Notes under the pieces: generated by a model
What the model saw: the letters and a program-made list of their open reading frames with translations, nothing else
Told to the model about the DNA's origin: nothing
Database searches by the model: none
Translations under genes and position numbers: made by a program
NCBI GenBank assembly: GCA_003222245.1
Contig: QHVH01000007.1
Coordinates: forward strand, 248,001 to 312,000
Reading direction: 5' to 3'
From: Blastocatellia bacterium AA13
GTDB lineage: Bacteria > Acidobacteriota > Blastocatellia > UBA7656
DNA length: 64,000 nucleotides
Shown: positions 36,598 through 43,838 of the stretch, in pieces
How the letters are laid out: each line of letters begins with the position of its first letter
How positions within the stretch are numbered: the stretch's first letter is position 1

Positions 36598-36833
36598 GCC
36601 TGCAGAGCGGGCGTAGGGCGTAAAGCCTGCGTAAGCCCCAGGGAAAGATCAGAAAACATTCATTCATAGCTCGTGAAGCGAGCGAAAGCGCGATTCGGGA
36701 TTCGCGATTCGGGATTCGCGTAAAGCCTCGATGATGATTCGACTGTCGCCCGCCTCGCGGGCTTTACTGACCTACCAATGACTCTTCCTGGGGCTCACGC
36801 CCCAGGCTTTATGCCGTCGTGCGCTACGCGCAC
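36598..36833. repeat. REP-like palindromes and direct repeat on the right of the RAYT gene
   Basis: Hairpins include GCTCGT-GAA-GCGAGC (36669-36683), GCCCGC-CTC-GCGGGC (36748-36762), CCTGGGGC-TCAC-GCCCCAGG (36787-36806) and GTGCGC-TAC-GCGCAC (36819-36833); a weaker one is at 36598-36612. The last three have the inverse loop orientation compared with the left-hand set. A 14-bp direct repeat GCGATTCGGGATTC occurs twice at 36690-36717. Nothing here looks coding. Confidence 0.72.
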
Positions 36834-36872
36834 TATGCGATTGAGAATCGCAAGCCTGACCCATGTTCCTTA

Positions 36873-37659
36873 CGCGTACGCTGGCACAGCGCATTGTGCG
36901 CGCAAAGGCAAAGATTCGAGAGACACCCATTCCGTACGAGGCGCCGACGCCGGAGGAATTGCCGGAGCGATTGGGAGCGGTGCTTCATGTCATCTACCTC
37001 GTCTTTAACGAGGGTTATTCGGCTGCCGCGGGAGCGGAGGTAACGCGGGCCGAGCTAACCGGCGAAGCGATTCGACTGGGCCGTTTGCTTACCGAACTCC
37101 AGCCAGAGCCGGAAGTCATTGGGCTGCTTTCCCTGATGTTGCTACAGGAATCCCGTCGCGCCGCGAGAACCTCTCCGACCGGAGAGCTGATTTTGTTGGA
37201 GAACCAGGATCGCTCGCTCTGGAATCGGGAGCAGATCGCGGAAGGAGTGGCATTGCTGGAGAAAGCCCTGAAGTCACGCGGCTTCGGCTCTTACACACTG
37301 CAGGCTGCGATTGCTGCCGTTCATGCGGAAGCGGATCGGTCGCCGCGACCGATTGGCGGCAGATTGTTTCGCTTTACGACCAATTGCTACGAATTCAGCC
37401 TTCGCCGGTTGTACCGCTGAATCGTGCCGTGGCCATAGCAATGTGCGATGGTCCCGAGGCTGGTCTGACGCAGATCGACGCGGTGCTGGAGCATGGCGAG
37501 TTGGCGAATTACTATTTGGCGCATTCAGCCCGTGCGGATATGTACCGCAGGCTCGGCAGGACGGCAGAGGCTCGGTCCTCGTATGAGAGAGCTCTTGCGC
37601 TGACCCAACAGGAACCGGAGCGGCACTTCCTGCAGGAGCGGATTCGGCAGTTGAAATAA
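36873..37659 (+). pseudogene. Truncated, frameshifted duplicate of the ECF42 sigma factor C-terminal half
   Basis: Nearly identical to 35159-35946 at DNA level. It lacks region 2 and most of region 4, starting at the TLAQRIVRAKAKI segment, and has a one-base deletion at about 37334/37335 (GCGGATCGG here, GCGGAATCGG in the intact copy) that splits it into two open frames, 36876-37420 and 37384-37659. It cannot give a working sigma factor. The intact copy and this one are separated by the RAYT gene and its REP palindromes. Confidence 0.9.
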
Positions 37660-37878
37660 ACAAGACTCATCAGAAGCCGATGCGGATATTGAGATGACCA
37701 GGCGCAAAGCGTTTACATAATTTTGGCTCCCCACAGTGAACACTCTTCGCAACTTCTTCTACGCGCAGACAGTCGAGATGAAAATAACCTTTGACCTTCT
37801 GAGACAAGATAGAAATGCCCTGTACTGAGATGGTAAAGTAATCTTCTCTGTATCACGTTTTACGTAAAGAGGTGGTTC

Positions 37879-38259
37879 ATGGCAACGCTAGAGCAAATAA
37901 TCGAAGAGGCCAGGAAACTCCCGGTTGAAGAACAGCGCCGGTTACGCGCCGCCCTCGAATCACTTGCCTCGAACGGCGAAATGAAGCCTGCCAATCAAGA
38001 GCTATCGCCCCAGAAACCACAAGCCCTGCATATCAACAATGGTGACGATGAAATTCGGCGACTGCGCATGGAGTGGTTGAAATCGCATCGCGAAGAGCAC
38101 GGCGGTCAATACGTCGCACTGGACGGCGATCAACTTCTCGCCGTTGGTTCAAACTACCGTATGGCAAAAGAGAAAGCGCGGGCAGCCGGCAAGCCGAACG
38201 CATTCGTCACTTACTTGTCCAGGCCCGACGAGGTAGCGGAGATGGGAGGTTGGGCTTGA
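37879..38259 (+). CDS. DUF5678-like small protein, first gene of a protease pair
   Basis: 126 residues. An N-terminal helical segment (LEQIIEEARKLPVEEQRRLRAAL) resembles addiction-module-type helices, a linker follows, and the C-terminal 55 residues (GQYVALDGDQLLAVGSNYRMA ... YLSRPDEV) fit the DUF5678 pattern. AGAGGTGG precedes ATG 37879. Its stop TGA overlaps the TTG start of the retropepsin-like gene, so the two are translationally coupled. Function is unknown. Confidence 0.72.
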   Translation: MATLEQIIEEARKLPVEEQRRLRAALESLASNGEMKPANQELSPQKPQALHINNGDDEIRRLRMEWLKSHREEHGGQYVALDGDQLLAVGSNYRMAKEKARAAGKPNAFVTYLSRPDEVAEMGGWA

Positions 38260-38663
38260 GGCATCAACTCGCCTTCACGGAGTTGGTTAACTATGATGCC
38301 GGCCAGCCGAGCATCACCATTCCCGTTACTCTCAGCGTCAGCCAGACACGAGTCAACTGCGACGCAAAGGTAGACACTGGCTCTTCCAATTGCATCTTCG
38401 CCCGCGGCGTCGGGGAAGAATTGGGGCTCGATATCGAGAGCGGTCTGCGTCTGCTCGTAGGTACGGTAACCGGCAACTTCGTGGCTTATCTGCACGAAGT
38501 AAATCTATCGCTCGCCTCTTTTGAGTTTAGCGGCTTGGTCGGCTTCGCAGAAGATCAGGGATTTCGGCGCAATGTATTAGGCCGCCGTGGCTTCATTGAG
38601 CAGATGACTCTTGGCCTAGTCGATTACGAAGGCAAGCTGTACCTGAGTCGCTATGACGAATGA
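38256..38663 (+). CDS. Retropepsin-like aspartic protease
   Basis: 135 residues from TTG 38256. The start is fixed by GGGAGGT at 38244-38250 and the TTGA overlap with the upstream stop. Active-site motif DTGSS at D40-T41-G42 (AKVDTGSSNCIFA), followed by the beta-hairpin pattern of retroviral-type proteases (LGLDIESG, VNLSLASFEFSG) and a final LGRRGFIEQMTLGLVD that corresponds to the LGxxxL segment. Single-lobe size implies an active homodimer. Pairing with a DUF5678-like protein as possible substrate or regulator is inference. Confidence 0.8.
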   Translation: MRHQLAFTELVNYDAGQPSITIPVTLSVSQTRVNCDAKVDTGSSNCIFARGVGEELGLDIESGLRLLVGTVTGNFVAYLHEVNLSLASFEFSGLVGFAEDQGFRRNVLGRRGFIEQMTLGLVDYEGKLYLSRYDE

Positions 38664-38860
38664 CGATGTGTCGGTTGGTAATGTTGGCTCATTGACTCTC
38701 AAGGCCGCGTGCATGCCATCAAGAGCAGCACATTGTTTACCTCCGCGAAATATTCCGGCGAACGCAGAATCTCGCTACCGCGCGGTCACCGGCTGAGAAT
38801 CCTGAGAGATCCTGAGCGTGGGCATTGCCAAAGAACAAATTGAAGTGCTAAGTTCGGTGC

Positions 38861-39121
38861 ATGGCAACGACCTCGGAAAGCTTGGCATTTGATCGCGGAG
38901 TGCGGCCTATGCTGGAGATTGTCTTGCCGGAAAAATCTGATGCAGTGATCGGCTTTCGCGCTGACCCCGAACTACAAGCCCGCATCGAAGAACTCGCGCA
39001 AAAATCAACCGAAGGCGAACTCACCGAAGATGAACGCGGCGAATACGCGGGTTATGTGCGGGCGAATAAGTTCGTCGCTATTCTCAAGCGTCAGGCGCGG
39101 CAAATCTCCCGTGATAGATGA
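38861..39121 (+). CDS. Small conserved partner of an HNH nuclease
   Basis: 86 residues, mainly helical and acidic in the middle (LQARIEELAQKSTEGELTEDE, then YAGYVRANKFVAILKRQAR). No named domain. Its stop overlaps the HNH start (ATGA at 39118-39121). I recall this small protein with its EYxGYVRAN motif as a regular upstream partner of this HNH type, so it probably belongs to a conserved two-gene module. No good ribosome-binding site is visible before ATG 38861. Confidence 0.65.
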   Translation: MATTSESLAFDRGVRPMLEIVLPEKSDAVIGFRADPELQARIEELAQKSTEGELTEDERGEYAGYVRANKFVAILKRQARQISRDR

Positions 39122-39496
39122 TCAGCGCAGAGATCAGGGCTCAGGTTCGCGACCGTGCGCAAAACGCTTGCGAGTATTGCCGGCTGCATCAGGATGACTC
39201 GCCGCTCGCTGCGCTACATGTCGAGCACATCATTCCCAGGATTCACGGCGGCAATGATGACATGGACAATCTCGCCCTCGCCTGCATCGACTGCAATCTC
39301 ACAAAGGAACAAATCTAACCGGAATAGATCCCGAAACCGGTGAGATTACTCAGTTGTTTCATCCCCGGCGCCAGTCGTGGGCAGACCATTTCGAGTGGGA
39401 CGGAATCTATTTGGCCGGCAAGACCGCTACGGGCAGGACTACGATTCGAGTGCTGAACATCAATTCGAAGATCAAGTAGCGCTGCGCTCTTCGTAA
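39118..39496 (+). pseudogene. HNH endonuclease gene broken by two single-base deletions
   Basis: The first frame encodes residues up to LACIDCNLTKEQI and stops at 39318. It has the HNH core: C18-x-x-C21, HVEHIIP (H34, H37), and C56-x-x-C59. Inserting one base at 39300/39301 restores CNLHKGTNLTGIDPETGEI and the conserved continuation LFHPRRQSWADHFEWDGIYL. A second missing base near 39466 again shifts the frame (NSEDQVALRSS restored, stop at 39494). Two independent-looking deletions argue for a decaying gene; a sequencing error would be an alternative for one of them. Confidence 0.8.
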
Positions 39497-39621
39497 GCAA
39501 GAGAAACCGACCGTATCGATTCACTGAGAACGCAATATCGAAGGCCTGACCTGGTATTGACCCACTACCACCAACAGCCTTCTTTATTCTAAAGCGCGGA
39601 AGAAAATTCTTTTGGACGACT

Positions 39622-39647
39622 TGTCGAATTTCGTCCGGCCGTTCGAC
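39622..39647 (+). promoter_or_regulatory. Candidate ECF42-dependent promoter of YCII copy 1
   Basis: TGTCGA (39622-39627) and CGAC (39644-39647) are separated by 16 bases, about 60 bases before the YCII start. As I recall, ECF42 sigma factors recognise TGTCGA at -35 and a CGA/TC-type -10. The same pair with the same spacing occurs before copy 2. Confidence 0.5.
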
Positions 39648-39708
39648 TATATTGTGAACCGGCCCGCCCAAAGACCTAAGACTAAAGACCATCACAGGAG
39701 AAACAATC

Positions 39709-40077
39709 ATGCCGCAATATCTAGTTGCTAACTACCTCCCCGACGACTTCGACCCGTCCGCCGTAACCGAGGCGATGATCGGGGAGATCCACGCGCTCAA
39801 CCGCGAAATGATCGCTTCCGGCGCCAGGAAGTTCGCTTGCGGAATTTCCCCGGCCAGCAACGCAAAGACGGTGCGGAAGCAGCCTGATGGTACGGTGCTC
39901 GTCACCGATGGGCCATACACCGAGACCAAGGAGCATATGGGCGGTTTCTGGATACTGGAAGCCGCCGATATGGACGAGGCGCTGGCGTGGGCGAAGAAGG
40001 GCGCCATCTCATGCGATGCGGCGGGCGAGGTGCGCGAACTTCTTTTCTATCCGGACCCGAACGGAGCAACGGAATAG
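39709..40077 (+). CDS. YCII/DGPF-domain protein, copy 1
   Basis: 122 residues, a ferredoxin-like YCII fold with the motif DGPYTETKEHMGGFWIL (about 68-84), the DGPF signature. AGGAG precedes ATG 39709. Proteins of this group accompany ECF42 sigma factors and may act in sensing or as small enzymes; the real role is not established. It differs from copy 2 (46292-46660) at about seven residues. It is monocistronic here; the next gene is an ankyrin fragment. Confidence 0.9.
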   Translation: MPQYLVANYLPDDFDPSAVTEAMIGEIHALNREMIASGARKFACGISPASNAKTVRKQPDGTVLVTDGPYTETKEHMGGFWILEAADMDEALAWAKKGAISCDAAGEVRELLFYPDPNGATE

Positions 40078-40165
40078 TCTAGCCGCTGCCACTTCGGAAC
40101 ATGCACCGTAGCAGGTTGAAATCGATGAAGGTGGAATCGAGAATCACTATCCCTCCAGTCCTTAG

Positions 40166-40528
40166 ATGCCTAAGGATCGCGTCGCGGAATACTCACGCCA
40201 ATGGGGCCCGCTGAGCCAGCAGCGTGTGCTCGATGTAGCGCTCGCCTGGTCCATCATCAACAGTCACCTCGACGTCGCCGACTTCCTACTTCAACACGGA
40301 GCGGACATCAACCCGACCTGGAGTTCCCATGAGCCGGCAAGCATCCCGGACGAACTCGTCTGGCACCGAAACTATGAGGCGATGCAATTCCTCATCGACC
40401 CCGGCATTGATATGACCATCAAAGACCACCGCTGGAATAGTACTGCGCAGGGCTGGGCCCGTTACGTTACAAATGACGAGAAGATGACCCAGTGGTTGGA
40501 AGAAGCCGAACGGCAGCAGAAGCGGTGA
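40166..40528 (+). CDS. Ankyrin-repeat protein, probably a 5'-truncated gene
   Basis: 120 residues with two ankyrin repeats (VLDVALAWSIINSHLDVADFLL ... GADINPTW; NYEAMQFLIDPGIDMTIKD) and a helical C-terminus. A stop codon directly precedes ATG 40166 in frame and no ribosome-binding site is visible. The text starts abruptly inside a region that looks like the C-terminal end of longer ankyrin proteins, so I judge it a fragment cut off by the YCII duplication breakpoint. It may still be expressed. Confidence 0.6.
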   Translation: MPKDRVAEYSRQWGPLSQQRVLDVALAWSIINSHLDVADFLLQHGADINPTWSSHEPASIPDELVWHRNYEAMQFLIDPGIDMTIKDHRWNSTAQGWARYVTNDEKMTQWLEEAERQQKR

Positions 40529-40608
40529 GTACTCAGCACAACCAGCGTCGGAGTTTTCACGATGGCAAGAGTCAAAGGCTACAAACTCCGCATGCCTGGA
40601 TCGTATCT

Positions 40609-40683
40609 CTGAAAGCTCTAGCGCTGACGCAACAGGAACCAGAGCGGCACTTCCTGCAGGAGGGATTCGGCAGCTGAAATAGA
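40609..40683 (+). pseudogene. 75-bp remnant of the ECF42 sigma factor C-terminus
   Basis: The DNA matches the last 75 bases of the sigma factor gene (35873-35946): LALTQQEPERHFLQE is still readable, then a one-base change of frame and the end GGCAGCTGAAATAG. It is the third copy of this gene end in 6 kb and marks the left side of the defence cassette. The rest of the gap 40529-40877 shows no gene. Confidence 0.85.
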
Positions 40684-40877
40684 GGCCTTCTAACTTCAGG
40701 GTCAGTGAAAACCAGCACTTCGCCAATTTTGGAGTTGCCGAGCGTAAAGGCATTGGCTAATAATTGCGTGTAGCACAATGGATTCTGACGTGTCAGGCGG
40801 CTAAAGTCACTCCCAGTTTCCGTTTCGGTGCTTCACCTAGCGGAACAGGCTGACAATTTTTCATCGAAATTGGTAAC

Positions 40878-42179
40878 ATGGCAGACTTGGCTCTGGACAC
40901 CATTAGCAAGAGTTATCTCGATTGTTGGCTCGAATCGTCCGAAAATGCTCTTCCATCCACGAGTAACCAGTCTGCATTGTTATTGCCCTATCAGCGCTGG
41001 TTCAAATTTAAAGAGGCGTTCGCTCCGACATTTGTTGTCGACACGATCAAGCGCCTTCCCAAGAAACCTGAACGTTGTCTGGATCCCTTCGGTGGATCCG
41101 GTACAACCGCACTAACTTGTCAGTTCCTTGGAATTGAGTCGGCTACGATCGAAGCAAATCCCTTCTTGGCGGATCTTATTGAGAGCAAGCTTGGTAGATA
41201 TGATGTCAACGACCTACGGCAAGCGGGTCGGCTTGTCGCTCGCCGCGCAAAGCGAAATCTAACTCTCAGCAAAGTGGAAGACTGCTTTCCAGGCGCGCCT
41301 CAAAGTTTTGTGCAGCCAGGTGACGGGAAGCGCTGGGTTTTCAGCCGAGAAGTAGCCCAGGCCGTGGTCTCTCTGCGATCCGAAATCGATCAAATCGTTG
41401 ATACGAACTATCGTCGGTTCTTACGAATCATGCTTGGAAGTAAGCTTGTCGAAATCAGCAACGTAATAGTCAACGGGAAGGGGCGCCGGTATCGACGGAG
41501 TTGGGGGAAGAGATCGACTTGCGCCGCCGATGTGTTCCTCGCTTTCGATGAGTCATGTCGGACCGGTCTGACCGATTTGGAGGGCTTTGCCGGACGACCG
41601 CACGTAAGAGCCCGAGTGCTACGCGGAGATGCCCGTGATATTGTTTCCAGAGTTGGGGCAGTAGACTTTGTCCTCACATCCCCACCGTATCCAAACTCTT
41701 TTGATTATACCGACATTTACAATTTGGAGTTGTGGGCGCTCGGTTATTTGACGTCAAGGGCTGAGAATCGAACTTTACGCGAGAGCACGCTTCGCTCGCA
41801 CGTACAGATCGCCCACGAAGACAAATTGAGTGACTCACTCTCTCCGACACTGCGGTCGACTTATAGGGCACTTGTGAGATGTCGAAGTGGTCTTTGGAAT
41901 CGACGGATACCAGAGATGGTGTGTCATTATTTTGAAGATATTAAGAAGGTCTTAGCCGGTTGCCGAACTGTCTTGGTCACAGAGGGATGTATAGTGATGG
42001 CAGTCGGCAATAGTCGATACGGCGGTATTCTGATAGATGTACCAAAAATCCTGTCGGAGATGGTGGGGGATCTCGGTTTTGAGCTTTTTAGGCGAGAATC
42101 AATACGTTCGATGCGGTCTAGTGCTCAGCAGGGAGGGCATCCTGTTTTGAATGAGAGTTTAATCTGGCTTAAGGCATGA
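40878..42179 (+). CDS. DNA methyltransferase (amino-MTase, N6-A or N4-C) of a putative defence cassette
   Basis: 433 residues. SAM-binding motif I is DPFGGSGTT (69-77) and the catalytic motif IV is TSPPYPNSF (267-275); motif I precedes IV with a long insert between (about 100-245), which probably contains a target-recognition region. SPPY favours N4-cytosine or N6-adenine amino-methylation. It converges on the three-gene minus-strand operon, sharing 11 bases of the 3' end with the nuclease gene. I infer that it marks host DNA or sets the specificity of the nuclease cassette. The cassette is visibly A/T-richer than its surroundings. Confidence 0.82.
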   Translation: MADLALDTISKSYLDCWLESSENALPSTSNQSALLLPYQRWFKFKEAFAPTFVVDTIKRLPKKPERCLDPFGGSGTTALTCQFLGIESATIEANPFLADLIESKLGRYDVNDLRQAGRLVARRAKRNLTLSKVEDCFPGAPQSFVQPGDGKRWVFSREVAQAVVSLRSEIDQIVDTNYRRFLRIMLGSKLVEISNVIVNGKGRRYRRSWGKRSTCAADVFLAFDESCRTGLTDLEGFAGRPHVRARVLRGDARDIVSRVGAVDFVLTSPPYPNSFDYTDIYNLELWALGYLTSRAENRTLRESTLRSHVQIAHEDKLSDSLSPTLRSTYRALVRCRSGLWNRRIPEMVCHYFEDIKKVLAGCRTVLVTEGCIVMAVGNSRYGGILIDVPKILSEMVGDLGFELFRRESIRSMRSSAQQGGHPVLNESLIWLKA

Positions 42180-43164
42180 ACGATCGATGAAAGTTCTCCG
42201 ACGATTGGTACATGAAGTATCTGCGATAGAGAACATTCATGGTGTTTGCATAGGTGACAAGTTCTGCAATCTCGACGTCTCGCCCTCGGGCATCATAACA
42301 GCAAGCGTAGGCGACTTGGCACTGGTCGTTCGCCAAGCGGTAACTGTGAGCCTGAGCAATTCCTTTCTTGCCCCAATCTAAGGTGTAGCTCTCAGAGTCG
42401 GACGCGCGGAAAACTTTGAGCTCAAGAAAGTAAACCACGCGCTCCTCGATAAAAAACACCTTCAGGTCGGCACGGCCCGTTGACTCGTGGGACTCCGGAA
42501 TGACCCAGAGCGACGTTTTGTACTGTAATCTGAGAAACATCAACAGGCAGTTCCTCACCTCAAGTTCGAGTTCGTCTTTGGTTTTTAGCTTACTAGCATT
42601 CTTCCATGGACGAGCGAAGCCTTGAGGTGTCGCTAAATAATCGACGTAAAAGTTTTTGAGTTGCTTTTCAAAATCCTCACTGCGGAGTACCGCATCGAAT
42701 GCGCCGCCAATCTGTATGGTCGTTAGTTCACGCCTAGTAGCTGTCCGCCAAAGAGCGCGCTTGCTTCCGGCGTTAAAAATGACCACAGCGTGCGACGTTA
42801 GGCCAAGTCTTTCGAGCTCGTTCTCAAGGCCTTCGATACTTGCCGCAGCTATGTCCCGTGAAAACACGCTATGAAGAGTTGGTGAAGAGATATACACCCG
42901 ACCGAGAAGGTCCTGAGGGGTGTCGTCACGGAAGTGCCTTTGCAGCGAGAATTCGCCTAAGGACTCTGCTACTTGCGCTACCCGATCGCACCCAACGAAA
43001 CAACAGTAAGCCGGTTTATCGAGGCTAATTTGAATTTCATATGTATTAGCCCAGCGATGAAGCCAAGCTATTACCTCATCGATGAAATTCAGTGGGTCGT
43101 CAGCCGAACTCACTGAAAGATCTGCAAGTTCGCTTTCCACAAACTCCAACGTGTCATCGCTCAT
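42169..43164 (-). CDS. PD-(D/E)XK-fold nuclease, effector of a putative defence cassette
   Basis: 331 residues. The C-terminal half has the layout of restriction-endonuclease-like nucleases: E202 in a helix (LEVRNCLLMFL), then GRADLKV with D233, the strand FLELKV with E248-x-K250, and a Gln in the following helix (AQAHSY, Q271). The N-terminal 190 residues are unassigned. The start overlaps the stop of the upstream gene (ATGA, 43161-43164), so it is the third gene of the operon ATPase / middle protein / nuclease. It probably cuts DNA when licensed by the ATPase. No family name can be given from the sequence alone. Confidence 0.7.
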   Translation of the reverse strand: MSDDTLEFVESELADLSVSSADDPLNFIDEVIAWLHRWANTYEIQISLDKPAYCCFVGCDRVAQVAESLGEFSLQRHFRDDTPQDLLGRVYISSPTLHSVFSRDIAAASIEGLENELERLGLTSHAVVIFNAGSKRALWRTATRRELTTIQIGGAFDAVLRSEDFEKQLKNFYVDYLATPQGFARPWKNASKLKTKDELELEVRNCLLMFLRLQYKTSLWVIPESHESTGRADLKVFFIEERVVYFLELKVFRASDSESYTLDWGKKGIAQAHSYRLANDQCQVAYACCYDARGRDVEIAELVTYANTMNVLYRRYFMYQSSENFHRSFMP

Positions 43165-43838
43165 GCAGCACTCTCTTTCTCGATATATCGCAGATAGAGT
43201 TGGAGCTTCTCCCGAATACGATTTCGTAGAGCCTCGGGTGCGACGCGCTCGAAATCGCTTGTCTTGCGAAGGGCCAGATTAGAATCACGGTCGTCAAACG
43301 TAATCAAGGCTCCATCTGCGACACCTGGAGCGGCGTAGTTGAGCTCACTCAGCGCTATGTCATCCAATCGACGCTCTCCCAACCTGCCGAACGCAAACAC
43401 TAGCTCATCAACATAGATCCCCGTCGATTTGCCGAGTGGCGTGTCCCGAATAATATTGATTGTTTCGATTCCGGCCGAGGTAATTGAGTAGTCCGCCTCC
43501 ATCCATGGACCATGATCATCTTTGGCAACTAAGAGATTACTCACGCGAACCAATCCCATAGCGCTTAACCTGTCCAGCTGCCACTGCACGTCGGGATAGA
43601 ACGGCCCGCGCTTGTATTTGAGAACACGCTTAGCTGGAGGAGTGGCTTGATACAACTCGGCGAGGCAGTTGGACAGGAAAACCATCCGGTGGAGTCGGGT
43701 CTTACCAATCGGGAGAAGCCCGGCACGATCACAAGCATCGATTGCAACTAATACCCACACTCGAGCCTGAACTTGGGCCGGATTAATCTCGGGCTCGTCG
43801 GGCTTTAGGTGTTGTGGACTCTCGGAATTGACTCTCAT
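43161..43838 (-). CDS. Winged-helix-like middle component of a putative ABC three-component system
   Basis: 225 residues, soluble. KTRLHRMVFLSNCLAELYQ followed by KRGPFYPDVQWQLDRLSAMGLVRV reads like a winged helix of the Panacea/phage-repressor-like kind, and the second half is helical and strand-rich without known motif. Its 5' end overlaps the ATPase gene by 56 bases and its 3' end overlaps the nuclease start by 4, which indicates tight co-expression. In ABC-3C systems a small middle component links the ABC ATPase to the effector; I assign that role by size and order only. Confidence 0.6.
   Translation of the reverse strand: MRVNSESPQHLKPDEPEINPAQVQARVWVLVAIDACDRAGLLPIGKTRLHRMVFLSNCLAELYQATPPAKRVLKYKRGPFYPDVQWQLDRLSAMGLVRVSNLLVAKDDHGPWMEADYSITSAGIETINIIRDTPLGKSTGIYVDELVFAFGRLGERRLDDIALSELNYAAPGVADGALITFDDRDSNLALRKTSDFERVAPEALRNRIREKLQLYLRYIEKESAA

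Larger units (their letters stand above)
39587..40129. repeat. Duplicated segment, copy 1 (YCII gene with its promoter)
   Basis: This stretch matches 46155-46708 almost base for base through the YCII gene and about 120 bases upstream, and more loosely for 50 bases downstream. The two copies are direct repeats and bracket the putative defence cassette at 40878-45816. Confidence 0.85.

Noticed and set aside
36019-36833. CRISPR array suspected from closely spaced palindromes
   Set aside because: The hairpins differ in sequence, have irregular spacing and sit around a RAYT gene. They fit REP elements; there are no uniform repeats with spacers and no cas genes.
36863-37420. Second functional sigma factor gene
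   Set aside because: Lacks region 2 and is frameshifted by a one-base deletion relative to the intact copy at 34663-35946.
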